This document shows, in pieces, positions 43,509 through 52,620 of a stretch of 64,000 nucleotides of DNA. The notes beneath the pieces are model-generated. The model did not search any database. It was not told the DNA's origin and was given only the letters and a program-made list of their open reading frames with translations. Each line of letters starts with the position of its first letter. The first letter of the stretch is position 1. The stretch covers positions 496,001 to 560,000 of the forward strand of contig CAWICQ010000009.1 of NCBI GenBank assembly GCA_963834755.1, given 5' to 3'. The translations under genes and the position numbers were made by a program. The DNA is from Dokdonella_A sp963834755 (GTDB lineage: Bacteria; Pseudomonadota; Gammaproteobacteria; Xanthomonadales; Rhodanobacteraceae).

Positions 43509-43783
43509 GAATCCTCCTGAAGTTCCAGCACGTGTCGCGCGCCGCGACGATCACCTGGCGCGGCCCATCGCGGAGCAGCGCCCGGACGCGGACCGTGTGC
43601 GTTGCGAACGCCGCGAACACCATCGCCGCGCTGGGTCTGCAATGATCGCCGATTTGTGCGACGGCCGTCATGTCGGCGCGCTGCGGGGCATTCGCCGAGG
43701 GATCAGTTCCGCGCTGCGGCCTGCTACATTCCGTGCTGCGGCGCCGCCGACGATCGGCGCGCGACAATCGGGAGGGACGGCCG

Positions 43784-44413
43784 ATGTATACGCTTTACTA
43801 CTCACCCGGGACCGCGGCGCTCGCGGTGCATCTCGCGCTGATCGAGATCGGCGCGCCGCACGAGCTGCGCAAGGTCGATCTTGAAGCCGGCGAGCAGAAG
43901 AGCGCGGCCTATCGCGCGCTGAACCCGAACGGTGTCGTGCCGACCTTGATCGTCGACGGCCGCCCGGTCGCCGAAAGCGCGGCATTGCTGCTGCTGCTCG
44001 GCGAGCGTCATCCCGAGGCACGGCTCGCACCGGCGGCAGGCTCTCCGGCGAGGCCGCTGTTTCTGCAATGGATGCTGCATTTCGCCAATATGCTGCAGCC
44101 GACGTTCCACGCCTGGTTCACGCCGGAGGAATTCAGCGGCGATAAGCCCGCGGTCGCAAAGGAACTCGCGCGCCAGCGCATCGAGCACGAATGGGAGCTC
44201 TTCGCGGCTCACATCGCGGCGCACGGTCCGTACGTGACCGGCGCGGATTTCAGCGTCGCCGACATCTACGCGCTGATGCTGATGCGCTGGTCGCGCAATA
44301 TGCCGAAGCCGGCAACATCGTGGCCGCCGCTTGCCGAGCTCGTCGCGCGGCTCAAGGCGCGTCCGTCGTGGCGCGAGCTGTATGCCACCGAAGGCCTGAC
44401 CGAGTGGGCGTGA
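43784..44413 (+). CDS. Glutathione S-transferase family protein
   Basis: 209 residues; GGGAGGG upstream of the ATG at 43784. The thioredoxin-like N-domain starts MYTLYYSPGTAALAVHLALI, with NPNGVVPTLIVDGRPVAESA as the cis-Pro and glutathione-contacting ESA motif. The all-helical C-domain has YVTGADFSVADIYALMLM. It is a soluble GST, probably of the beta- or theta-like bacterial classes, conjugating or reducing electrophiles. The kinase gene follows after 10 bases, so they may share a transcript. Confidence 0.9.
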   Translation: MYTLYYSPGTAALAVHLALIEIGAPHELRKVDLEAGEQKSAAYRALNPNGVVPTLIVDGRPVAESAALLLLLGERHPEARLAPAAGSPARPLFLQWMLHFANMLQPTFHAWFTPEEFSGDKPAVAKELARQRIEHEWELFAAHIAAHGPYVTGADFSVADIYALMLMRWSRNMPKPATSWPPLAELVARLKARPSWRELYATEGLTEWA

Positions 44414-44423
44414 CGAGCATTCG

Positions 44424-46834
44424 ATGGTTACGAATCCCGCTAGCCCCAACACGGACGACACCACCGAGATCAGCGGCCTCGGCAGGTCCGATCGCGCTGG
44501 CGATGCGTTCGCGCCGGGCGCGCAGTTCGGCGTCTACACGATCAAGTTGCTGCTCGGCGAAGGCGGCATGGGCCGCGTCTATCTCGCCGGGCAGACTCGG
44601 CCGGTACGCCGCGACGTCGCGCTGAAACTGATCCGCGAGCAGGTCGAAAGCCCGCTCGCGCGCGCGTACTTCGACGTCGAAAGCCAGGCGCTCGCGCAGA
44701 TGCAGCATCCGGCGATCGCACAGGTGTTCGACGCCGGCACGACCGCCGAAGGTCATCCGTACATCGCGATGGAGCTCGTCGAAGGCGTGCCGCTGACGCG
44801 CTTCTGTCGTGAAGAAAAGCTGAGTCTCGCCGAGCGGCTTGCTCTCTTCACGCGCGTTTGTCACGGCGTACAGCATGCGCATCAAAAAGGCGTGATCCAT
44901 CGCGATCTGAAACCCGCCAACGTGCTCGTGCGTCGCGTCGATGGCCTGCCCGCACCGAAGATCATCGATTTCGGGATCGCGATCGGCGGCGCGCCGGGCG
45001 CGCAAGGCGCTGTCGCCGATGCGGTGGCGCTGGAGCAGCGCCGGTACCGCGATTTACATGAGTCCGGAACAACTTTCGCCGCGCACACGCGATCTCGACA
45101 CGCGCAGCGATGTCTATTCGCTCGGCGTGATGCTTTACGAAGTGCTGACGGACAGCGACGCCTCCGAGCTGACGTCTGCCGCGCACCGCTCGGCGCGCGC
45201 GCTGCAGGACACGCTGCTCGGCGACCACGGCGATTTCAGCGCCGCATCGCCCGAGCTCATCGGCGCGATCCGGAACGTGCCGGGCGAACTGCGCGCCGTT
45301 CTGCGCACCGCGCTCGCAGCCGGATCGCAACGAACGTTACGACTCGGCGATCGCGCTTGCCGAAGATCTCGACCGCTACCGCGAACATCGGCCGCTCAAG
45401 GCGATGCCGCCGAGCCGGTTGTATGCGACGCGCATGTTCCTGCGTCGGCATCGGCTCGGCATTGCGGCGGCGGCGCTCGTCGTCACAGCGCTGATCGTCG
45501 GCATCGCGGTTGCCATCATGGGTATGCGCCAGGCACAGAAGTCAGCGGAGATCGCGCGCACCGAAGCGGCAAAGGCCGATCAGGTCGCCGACTTCGCGCG
45601 CAGCATGCTCGCCGGCATCGATCCCGATCGCGCGCGCAGCATGGATCGCAGCCTGATGCGACTGACGCTCGATTCCGCCGCGCAACGTGCCGGACACGAG
45701 CTGGCCGCGCAGCCGGCGGTGCGCGCTTCGGTCGAACACACGATCGCGGACAGCTACGCGGCGATCGGCGAATACGCGCTCGCGGTCGAACACTACGACG
45801 ATGCGCTCACGGCTGCGCGCGGCGGTGGCGTCGACGTCGACGAGCAGGCGCGGATCGCATTGCGTCGCGCGGAAATCATCGGCAATCAGGGCCATCTCGA
45901 TGCAGCTGTCGGCGACGCCGCCAAAGCGTTCGCGCTGGTCGAAGGCGAGCCGCCGACGAGCCGCACGCGACTTTTCATCGAAAGCCGTCTCGCGGGTCTC
46001 GAATCCGATGCCGGCAAGTACGAGCAGGCGCGCGAGCGCTATCAGCGCATTCTCGCGATCCAGCGCAAAACGTTCGGCGACAACGACAAGGACACGCTCG
46101 ATACGATCAACGGACTCGCCGGCGCGGATTCGTACTCCGCGCGTTTCGACCAAGCGCGGCCGCTTTACGAAGGCCTGATCAAGAGCTACGGCGCGCTCTA
46201 CGGCCCGGAGCATTCGAAGACGCTCGGCGCGATCAACGGTCTCGCCGTCGTCTATCTCGAGCAGAAGGACTTCGCCGCGGCGGAGAAACTTCTGGCGCCG
46301 TCGCTGCCGATCGATGAGCGCGTGTTCGGACCCGAGCATCCGATCACGCTCGGCGCGGTCAACAATCTCGGCGGCGCCATCCGCCAGCAAGGCCGCAACG
46401 AGGAAGCGCGGCCGTATTACCAGCGCGGCGTGACGCTCGCGTACAAACTCTATGGCGCGGACAGCTATCGAACGGTCGTTGCTGAGAGCAATCTCAGTCT
46501 GTTGCTGCGTGACGCGGGGCAACTGGACGAAGCTGAAAAACACGCGCGCACCGCCGTCGCGCATTCCGCCAAAGCGTTCGGCGCCGACAACGCGTATCGC
46601 GGCATCATGCATGACAGCCTGGCGACGATATTGACGCGCGAGCAGCGCTACGCGGACGCGGAGCGCGAGCTCGACACCGCGTGGGACATCCTCGCCAACG
46701 CGAAGGACTTCGGGCCCAAGCATCCGCGCAGCCAGGATGTCGTCGATCACTACATCGATCTGTATACGGCCTGGAAAAAACCCGACCGCGAAGCGGCCTG
46801 GCGGGCGCGCAAGAATCCGGCCGCGGCGAAGTAG
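44424..46834 (+). CDS. Hanks-type Ser/Thr protein kinase with TPRs, two frameshifts
   Basis: Kinase motifs run in order: LLLGEGGMGRVYLAG (glycine loop), DVALKLI (catalytic Lys), GVIHRDLKPANVLV (catalytic Asp) and KIIDFGIA (DFG). One extra base at about 45034-45037 shifts to the next frame, which gives AGTAIYMSPEQLSPRTRDLD, then TRSDVYSLGVMLYEVLT. A second extra base at about 45318-45324 leads to the frame with NERYDSAIALAEDLDRYREH, a membrane segment (LGIAAAALVVTALIVGIAVA) and a periplasmic TPR domain to the end. Both slips are one-base insertions. The corrected protein of about 800 residues is a standard membrane kinase-TPR architecture. Substrates are unknown. Confidence 0.82.
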
Positions 46835-46886
46835 TCGGCGCGCGGCGCGAAGAACGCGCGATCCTTGTGAGGTTGCTGCGAGCTTG

Positions 46887-46923
46887 CCCTCACCCTAGCC
46901 CTCTCCCGCGCGCGGGAGAGGGG
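46887..46923. repeat. CCTCTCCCGC-type palindromic repeat
   Basis: CCCTCACCCTAGCC then CTCTCCCGCGCGCGGGAGAG is another copy of the family at 31571 and 40042. It lies between the convergent kinase and DUF2884 genes. Just after it, a 17-bp direct repeat (46943-46959 and 46964-46980) overlaps the DUF2884 stop codon. Confidence 0.6.
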
Positions 46924-46973
46924 ATTTGTGGCCTTCCGCCGGGTGAGGGCTTTCAGTAGCCGCGTGAGGGCTT

Positions 46974-47729
46974 TCAGTAGTCGATGCGCACGAGATCGAG
47001 GCGACTGCCGTCGGCGAGCCGCAATTCGAGGTCACCTTCAGCGCGCCCGAGCGCACGCAGGCGCGGACACAGCGCCATCGCGCGGTGCTCGAGCTCGGCG
47101 GCCTGCTTCTCGACTGCGCGATCGACGCTCTTGCCGATGCCGTCGGCGCGCGCTTCGAGCTCGGCCGCGGCGACGGCGTCGCCGGTGAATGCCACTTTAA
47201 GCGCCTGCGCGGTCACGTTGCCGACGATCTCCGGCACCAGCGTCTGCACGGTGCTTGCGACAAGCCGATCGATATCCGCGTCCTGCCAGTGATCGAAGCT
47301 GTCGGATTCGGCGATCTTGCGATCGATCTCGCGACCGAGGCGCGCGATGCGCTCGGCGCTGGCACGTGCAGCGTCGCCGTCGCTTGCAAACGCGGCGGCG
47401 ACCTGGCCGACGGCGTTGAAGGCGATGGCAATCGCTTCGCGCGCGATGGCCTTCACTTCCGGAACGATCGAGCGGACTTCGCGCTCGGCGTCGCGCAGAC
47501 GCGTTGCGTCGGCCGGAGTCGTCGCGATGAGTTTGCCGTCGACGCGCAGCGTGCCGTCGGCGATCTCGACATCGGAAGGCGTGCCGGCATCGCGCTTGAA
47601 TACGAGGCGATCGGGCTTGATCGAAAGCGAATAATCGCTGTGCAGGCCGCAGTCGCCGATATGCGTGTGCGCCAAGGCCGTCGTCGAGACCGCAGCGCCG
47701 AGTGCGAGAACCAGGAGCGTCGCTTTCAT
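46974..47729 (-). CDS. DUF2884 (YggN-like) periplasmic protein
   Basis: 251 residues with a signal peptide (LLVLALGAAVSTTALAH). The start of the mature part, CGLHSDYSLSIKPDRLVFKR, then PSDVEIADGTLRVDGKL and DATRLRDAEREVRSIVPEVK, matches the YggN family known from enterobacteria, which lacks a described function. The long helical centre (VGQVAAAFASDGDAARASAE) is amphipathic. It is convergent with the kinase-TPR gene. Confidence 0.75.
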   Translation of the reverse strand: MKATLLVLALGAAVSTTALAHTHIGDCGLHSDYSLSIKPDRLVFKRDAGTPSDVEIADGTLRVDGKLIATTPADATRLRDAEREVRSIVPEVKAIAREAIAIAFNAVGQVAAAFASDGDAARASAERIARLGREIDRKIAESDSFDHWQDADIDRLVASTVQTLVPEIVGNVTAQALKVAFTGDAVAAAELEARADGIGKSVDRAVEKQAAELEHRAMALCPRLRALGRAEGDLELRLADGSRLDLVRIDY

Positions 47730-47793
47730 GGGATCCTCCGATCGTGACCGAGGGTTGGATGCGGAAGATGCCGCGACGGTTTAAACGACGCGC

Positions 47794-47821
47794 GTGCCGA
47801 GCGTTGGGTGACGCTCGGCAC
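47794..47821. terminator. Perfect 10-bp hairpin
   Basis: GTGCCGAGCG (47794-47803), eight-base loop, CGCTCGGCAC (47812-47821). It lies between the aqpZ remnant and the DUF2884 start. It lacks a T-run, so it is a structured element or a weak terminator. A second perfect palindrome, CCTCGGCGCCGAGG, occupies 47855-47868 and ends exactly at the stop of the aqpZ remnant. Confidence 0.5.
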
Positions 47822-47868
47822 GGTGTCGGAAGTCACGGTCGAACGCCGAGTGCGCCTCGGCGCCGAGG

Positions 47869-48066
47869 TCAGGTTGCACGGACGCCAAAAATCGGGCCGA
47901 CGGCGTAGGCCATCGTCAGCACCGTCAATCCGAACGCCAGCGCGACGCCCGCGAAGCCGATGCCGAGATTCGGAAACGCGGCCGCGAGCACCGCACTGCC
48001 GCAGCCGCCGATCACGAGCCAGAACGTACCAAAGAATTCAGCGCCCAAACGTTTGCCGATGCTCAT
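47869..48066 (-). pseudogene. aqpZ: Truncated aquaporin Z (N-terminal fragment)
   Basis: A strong ribosome site (GGAGGAAGGACG) precedes MSIGKRLGAEFFGTFWLVIG, then GCGSAVLAAAFPNLGIGFAG and VALAFGLTVLTMAYAVG. This is the first 60 or so residues of AqpZ, with conserved helices 1 and 2. Right before the first NPA box the sequence changes to PIFGVRAT and stops, at a 14-bp palindrome. AqpZ should have about 230 residues with two NPA motifs, so the pore cannot form. The break looks like a deletion junction. Confidence 0.8.
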
Positions 48067-48079
48067 CGTCCTTCCTCCA

Positions 48080-48137
48080 CGATGAAACGATTTTGGATGA
48101 AGCGATTTGGATGAAGCGATCTGGATTAAGCGATTTC
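48080..48137. repeat. Tandem 14-bp repeat upstream of the aqpZ remnant
   Basis: About four copies of TGGATGAAGCGATT with small changes (one copy has ATTAAGCG, one GAAACGATT) run between the start of the aqpZ fragment and the stop of the M48 protease gene. The regular period suggests slippage; a role in the leader of aqpZ is possible. Confidence 0.65.
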
Positions 48138-48170
48138 CGGACGAACCGACACGGTGAACCCTTTCCCCCG

Positions 48171-49541
48171 CTACTGCGCGGGCGTGGCGTCGGAAGGCGC
48201 CGCCGGCTTCGCTTCGGCAGGCGGTACGCTCGCCGGTACGTTCTGCGGATGTTCCTTGAGCCAGATCATCGAACCGCGCACGCGGTCGTATCCGCTCGGA
48301 TGATCGTAGAAGATGATTTCCTCGAGCGGACCCGGCGTCAGTTTGCGATAGGTGCTGAGGCGCATCGCCGCCATTGCGAAGCCGTTCGGCTCTTGCGCTG
48401 CGTTGAGGCCGAACGCATCGGCTTCCGCTTCGGCCTGGCGTACGATCGAGTTGGTCAGCGGCGTCGCCAGCAGAAAGAACAATGAGAAGATCGCGACGGC
48501 AAGCGGCAGCGCCGCGGGATCGGTGCGTCCTTCCAGGCCAAAGCGCGCGCCCCAGCGCGCCAACGCCCAATCCATCGTGCGGTGCACGACCCACAACGCG
48601 AACGCGATCACGAGTGAGAGATAGACCGTGAGCCTCAACCCGTGATTCAGCACGTAGTGGCCCATTTCGTGGCCCATCACGGCCTTGATTTCCGGCAACG
48701 AGCTCTTGTTGAGCAGGTTGTCGTTGAGCGCGACGCGCGTCGTGCCGAGAAAACCCGCGACATTCGCGCTGATGCGCGTGGTTTGCCGCGACGCGTCGAA
48801 CTCGACCACGTTGTCGGTCGGAATCTGGTTCGCGCGCGCGAGCGACAGCACCGCCTGGCGCACCGCGCCTTCGCGCAACGGCTTGTAGTCGTTGAACAGC
48901 GGCTCGACGAACACCGGCGCCAGCATCAGCACGAACAGGATCAACACGAATGCGCCGCCGCTCGCCCAGACCCACCAGCGATCGCCGGCCCGACGCACGG
49001 CGCCGTAAATCAGCGCGATGACCGGCGGCACGATGACGAGGCTGACCAGCAGGCCCTTCAAGGCATCGCCGAACCACCCGGCAAAGTCTTGCGTGGCGAG
49101 GCCGTACTGATGCTCACGCACAAAACCGGTGTAGATGTCCGCCGGCAACCCGAGCAGGAACGCCGCGATAACCCACAAGAAGCCGTAGATCAGCGTCTGC
49201 ACCCACGGTCGCGAAACGCGGCGGCCGATGTCGCGCATGCGGCGCGAGAGTCCGGTGTATAGCAGCACCGCCGCGATGCCCAGGCCATAGACGAACTCCC
49301 ACAATTGAATCCAGTAGCCGCCTTCGAAGTACGCATCCGATAGCTTGCGTTGCTCGGGCGAGAGCAGGTCGAGGTAAGCCTGTGTCGCGCGATCGACGTC
49401 GAAGTTCGGACCGGGTTTGGCGGCATCGGGAATCTGCAGGCCCGGCGGAAGTTCGCGGACGATGGTCGAGGCGGCGTGGGCGGTCGGGAAAAGCGCGAAC
49501 ACCAACAGAACGACGAGGAATGTGCGCACGATCGTCTTCAT
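48171..49541 (-). CDS. M48 (Ste24/CaaX-type) membrane metalloprotease
   Basis: About 456 residues from MKTIVRTFLVVLLVFALFPT. The N-terminal half is a multi-pass region (WVQTLIYGFLWVIAAFLLGL, LKGLLVSLVIVPPVIALIYG, WVWASGGAFVLILFVLML). The zinc motif HEMGH in AVMGHEMGHYVLNHGLRLTV carries the two His and catalytic Glu, and the third ligand is in QAEAEADAFGL. This is the Ste24p type; in bacteria it is probably involved in membrane-protein quality control. The C-terminal tail is proline-rich. Homologues are common in Xanthomonadales. Confidence 0.9.
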   Translation of the reverse strand: MKTIVRTFLVVLLVFALFPTAHAASTIVRELPPGLQIPDAAKPGPNFDVDRATQAYLDLLSPEQRKLSDAYFEGGYWIQLWEFVYGLGIAAVLLYTGLSRRMRDIGRRVSRPWVQTLIYGFLWVIAAFLLGLPADIYTGFVREHQYGLATQDFAGWFGDALKGLLVSLVIVPPVIALIYGAVRRAGDRWWVWASGGAFVLILFVLMLAPVFVEPLFNDYKPLREGAVRQAVLSLARANQIPTDNVVEFDASRQTTRISANVAGFLGTTRVALNDNLLNKSSLPEIKAVMGHEMGHYVLNHGLRLTVYLSLVIAFALWVVHRTMDWALARWGARFGLEGRTDPAALPLAVAIFSLFFLLATPLTNSIVRQAEAEADAFGLNAAQEPNGFAMAAMRLSTYRKLTPGPLEEIIFYDHPSGYDRVRGSMIWLKEHPQNVPASVPPAEAKPAAPSDATPAQ

Positions 49542-49719
49542 GAGCCTCTCCCGAAGATGGTTCAACCATGGTTTCGCGCGGCGAGCTTCGCCGCTTCACG
49601 GTGCGCGCGTCAACATCGCGAAACCATTTCGACATGAAACACCGCCGCCGACCTCTGGCGTGGCCGCCGGCCGAGCGCGTTCGGCTAAGATGGCCGCTCC
49701 GAATCTCCGGAGCCCCGCC

Positions 49720-50142
49720 ATGTTCTGGCTGCTTACCTTCGCGCTTCTTGTGCTGCTCGGCTTCCTCGGCATCGCGGGATGGCTGAAAGCGCAGCGGCCG
49801 GATGCCGGACGCTTTCTTCAACCGATCGAGCAGTTCGAAGGCTGGATCGGCGCCGCGGGTCTGGTCTGGGGTTTGCTGCTGCTGCTGCGCTGGCTGTCGG
49901 CGCTCGGCATGATGTACTCGTCGGGTGCCATGCTGGTGACGCTGCTCACCGCGCTCGTGATGATCGCGTTGTCATTGATCATCGCGCTGCCGTTGCTGCG
50001 TTCGATGTTCGGCAGCGGTGATTTCATGACACGCATTGGACACGTGGGCGATCGCGTGCTGCCCTACAAGATCGGCCTCGGCTTTGCGTGTCTCGTGCTT
50101 GCGTTGTATTCGCTGATCGGCTCGTTGAGCGGACGTATCTGA
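49720..50142 (+). CDS. Small integral membrane protein, unknown
   Basis: 140 residues from MFWLLTFALLVLLGFLGIAG, with four hydrophobic segments (the others are WGLLLLLRWLSALGMMYSSG, LVMIALSLIIALPLLRSMFG and LGFACLVLALYSLIGSLSG). Short loops connect them: QRPDAGRFLQPIEQFEGW and DFMTRIGHVGDRVLPYKIGL. I do not recognise the family. A strong bidirectional terminator follows. Confidence 0.65.
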   Translation: MFWLLTFALLVLLGFLGIAGWLKAQRPDAGRFLQPIEQFEGWIGAAGLVWGLLLLLRWLSALGMMYSSGAMLVTLLTALVMIALSLIIALPLLRSMFGSGDFMTRIGHVGDRVLPYKIGLGFACLVLALYSLIGSLSGRI

Positions 50143-50169
50143 GCCGCCACGCCCGAGCGGAGGCAAAAA

Positions 50170-50206
50170 AAGGCCGCGGCTCGGATGCCGCGGCCTTCTT
50201 TTTTTT
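50170..50206. terminator. Strong bidirectional rho-independent terminator
   Basis: A perfect stem, AGGCCGCGGC-TCGGAT-GCCGCGGCCT (50171-50196), is flanked by an A-run (50165-50170) and a T-run (50199-50206). It lies between two convergent genes, so it serves both the membrane gene at 49720-50142 and the secreted-protein gene on the other strand. Confidence 0.9.
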
Positions 50207-50224
50207 GCGCAATCGAATCGCGTT

Positions 50225-50677
50225 TTACTTGACGCGACTGATCGTGAAGCCGCCGAAGCTGACGCCGATGTCGACGCCTTCGCCGGCGCCGGCGAGCGCG
50301 AGTGACACCGTGCCCTTGGTCAGCACCTGCGCGGTACCGGACTTGCCAGCGCCGATGCTGGCGTCGCCTTGAGCATAGGTGCCAAGCACGTCTTCCATCT
50401 TGTGCACGTCGGTGAATTTGCCGGTGCCGTTGTCGATATGCGACTTGCCGACCGTGAGACCGCCGCCCTTGGCCTCGATCTTCACGTTCATCGACCTGCC
50501 GTTTTCGCAGGTGACGACGCCGGTTCCTTCCGCATGCTTGTAGATAGCCGACCAGCCGGTCAGCGAAAACCTGAGCTTGCAGTCGAGATTAGCTTCTGTC
50601 GCCTGCGCGCTTGGCAGACCCAGCGTCAGCGCCAGGACCAAAGCCGAAACCGATGCCCCTAGATATTGACGTTTCAT
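50225..50677 (-). CDS. Secreted protein of unknown function
   Basis: 150 residues with a signal peptide ending near SAQA. The mature part TEANLDCKLRFSLTGWSAIY, KHAEGTGVVTCENGRSMNVK and TKGTVSLALAGAGEGVDIGV is beta-rich, with a probable disulfide between the two cysteines. The alternating GTG/VGVSFGG pattern at the end resembles outer-surface or lipid-binding barrels, but I cannot name the family. It is expressed alone, with a strong terminator after it. Confidence 0.6.
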   Translation of the reverse strand: MKRQYLGASVSALVLALTLGLPSAQATEANLDCKLRFSLTGWSAIYKHAEGTGVVTCENGRSMNVKIEAKGGGLTVGKSHIDNGTGKFTDVHKMEDVLGTYAQGDASIGAGKSGTAQVLTKGTVSLALAGAGEGVDIGVSFGGFTISRVK

Positions 50678-50738
50678 GCCAGATCTCCCTTCGGTTGGTG
50701 GTTAACGCCCGAAGTTTCGGTCTGTTCACCTGAACAAA

Positions 50739-51329
50739 CTAGGACTTTGCCGCCGCGCCGCATTCCGGCGTGCGCAGCTGACGATTGGCCAGCGAAGACG
50801 GCGGCGCGGCGAAACGAAGAAGCTCGCGCCAACGTTCCAGCTTGACCGCGCGCGGTATCGAGGCATTGGCCGGACTCGTCGACGGCAGCGCCAGGATCTG
50901 GATCTCGGCCAACCGCTCCGGCCGGATCTGGCCGCGGATGCGCCGCGCGAAGACCTGTTGCGCCTTGGCGCCGTTGAGAGCGATGGCGCGGATCGTCGGA
51001 TAGGCATCGAGCAACCACGGAATGTCGTTCGGGATCTCGCTCTCTGGACGAATACTGCTGTCGAGGCTGCCCGGCCGCTCGCAATGCTTCAGCACATCCC
51101 AGATGCCGACGCCGGCGGCGTGCAGACGCGCGATGCGCTCGGCGTATGGCAGATCCGGGCCGGCATCGTAGAGCACGCCCATGAACGGCCAGAACAGATT
51201 GTGCGCGTGTGCGTAGGACTGGCGCATCTCGAGCGAACGCAGGCTCGGCACGGTGCCGAGCACCAGGACGCGGCACCCCTCGGCAACCTGCGGCGGAAAA
51301 CTTGCGACTTTCTTGGACATCGGCGGCAT
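50739..51329 (-). CDS. DNA-deoxyinosine/uracil glycosylase-family protein
   Basis: 196 residues (ATG 51329, or 51320 for MSKKVASF). CRVLVLGTVPSLRSLEMRQS, then YAHAHNLFWPFMGVLYDAG and IWDVLKHCERPGSLDSSI, fit the uracil-DNA glycosylase superfamily group that includes DNA-deoxyinosine glycosylases. The later IRAIALNGAKAQQVFARRI and LPSTSPANA motifs correspond to the base-binding and leucine-loop regions. It removes damaged bases in base-excision repair; the exact lesion is not known. Confidence 0.8.
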   Translation of the reverse strand: MPPMSKKVASFPPQVAEGCRVLVLGTVPSLRSLEMRQSYAHAHNLFWPFMGVLYDAGPDLPYAERIARLHAAGVGIWDVLKHCERPGSLDSSIRPESEIPNDIPWLLDAYPTIRAIALNGAKAQQVFARRIRGQIRPERLAEIQILALPSTSPANASIPRAVKLERWRELLRFAAPPSSLANRQLRTPECGAAAKS

Positions 51330-51459
51330 TGTGCGTCAAGCGTCCGACCGGCGCGTGCGTCGCATCGGCGTGCGCGTGAGACGTGCGTTCCGAGAAGCGC
51401 CTCGGCAGTCGCACGATGCCGGCTTTGCACCGGCACCGTTGCGCGCATTCCTACTCAGC

Positions 51460-52011
51460 TCAGCTGGAACTCTTCGAGAGCGCAGCGAGATCCGCCAGCA
51501 CCTGCTTGGAATTCTTCTCGGGATCGACATCGCGATAGTGCTTGGCGATCTTGCCTTCCGGATCGATGAGGAACGTCTCGCGCTTGGCGTACGTCATGCC
51601 CATTTTGCTGGTCAGAACGCCGTAGGTCTTTGCGGTTTCCTGCTTGGCGTCGGACAAGAGCGGGAACGGCACATGGTATTTCTCGGCGAACTCGGCGTGC
51701 GACTTGACATCGTCGAGACTGACGCCGAGCACTTCGGCGCCGGCCTTCTTCAGCGCGATCACGTCGTCGCGAAACGTGCATACCTCTTTCGTGCAGCCCG
51801 GCGTGAAATCCTTTGGATAGAAATACAGAACGACCCACTTGCCGTGGTGCTGCGCCAACGTGTGCCAGGTGCCCTTCTGATCCTGCAGATGAAACTCCGG
51901 CGCCGGCTGGCCGTCGGCGGGACCAGCCGCGGCGGGTTCTTCGGCAACGACCGGTGCCGCAAGAACGATCGCAAAAACGAGGGCGAGCAATGACAGGATC
52001 AAGCGCTTCAT
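51460..52011 (-). CDS. Peroxiredoxin of the Bcp/PrxQ type, exported
   Basis: 183 residues with a signal peptide ending near VVAEE. The peroxidatic Cys and resolving Cys are in YFYPKDFTPGCTKEVCTFRD (CxxxxC). VLGVSLDDVKSHAEFAEKYH and FPLLSDAKQE are typical of the family. The added signal peptide puts it in the periplasm, unlike cytoplasmic Bcp. It reduces hydrogen peroxide and lipid peroxides using thiol partners. Confidence 0.93.
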   Translation of the reverse strand: MKRLILSLLALVFAIVLAAPVVAEEPAAAGPADGQPAPEFHLQDQKGTWHTLAQHHGKWVVLYFYPKDFTPGCTKEVCTFRDDVIALKKAGAEVLGVSLDDVKSHAEFAEKYHVPFPLLSDAKQETAKTYGVLTSKMGMTYAKRETFLIDPEGKIAKHYRDVDPEKNSKQVLADLAALSKSSS

Positions 52012-52358
52012 GGATGGCCTCTTCGGAAAAAGCGGAAGAATCGGAAGATGGAATCTCTGGTGAAATTGTAAAGGCGCCGACAGGAGATGCCGGGCGAGGT
52101 AACAAGACCCGATCCGGGCGAGAATTCCTTCAGATTCTGCGCCGATTCGGTTCGGATTGCAGGTCCGTGGGCGCATGACGCTACGCCTCTGTCCGGGCGG
52201 ATCGTTGCGGTCTTGTGTCTCCATTGCCGAGAAATCGCCACCGCAAGTTCATACTCGCCAACGGCTAGCGCACTTCCGCCGCGCCGCAACACGTTCGATT
52301 CAGCCTCGGAACGTCATGCTGACCAGGTTTTGAGCCGAGCGAGGCAAGGTTACCGATC
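52012..52358. other. Gene-free stretch between the peroxiredoxin and a small gene
   Basis: About 350 bases with no credible reading frame, repeat or RNA fold that I can identify. Promoters for the two divergent genes should lie here, but no clear -35/-10 pair stands out. Confidence 0.5.
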
Positions 52359-52586
52359 ATGCTGGTGCTCAAGCACGTCTATCACGCGCACGGCAGCGAC
52401 GGCGAGACGTACGAAATACACGTCTACGCCGAATCGGCGGACGTCGAGAGCGGCGGCGCACCGATCGAAAAACTCAAATCGGTTTGTCTCGCGGACGGGC
52501 GCGATCTGCGCGTCACCAGCAAGGGACACTACGAGTTGCCCGATGGCAGCCTCACACTCGAATCGCACGATCCCGAGGCGATCTGA
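52359..52586 (+). CDS. Small conserved-looking hypothetical protein
   Basis: 75 residues: MLVLKHVYHAHGSDGETYEI, then HVYAESADVESGGAPIEKLK and DLRVTSKGHYELPDGSLTLE. It is acidic and probably all-beta, with no signal peptide or membrane segment. I do not recognise it. The reading frame is well formed and its composition matches the neighbouring genes. Confidence 0.6.
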   Translation: MLVLKHVYHAHGSDGETYEIHVYAESADVESGGAPIEKLKSVCLADGRDLRVTSKGHYELPDGSLTLESHDPEAI

Positions 52587-52620
52587 TCGCGCAAGGTTGG
52601 ATATGCGTCGAGCGGGAAAA

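Noticed and set aside
44424..46834. Programmed frameshifting in the kinase gene
   Set aside because: The two break points lack slippery sequences, and the same kind of one-base insertion occurs in unrelated genes nearby, so sequencing error is simpler.
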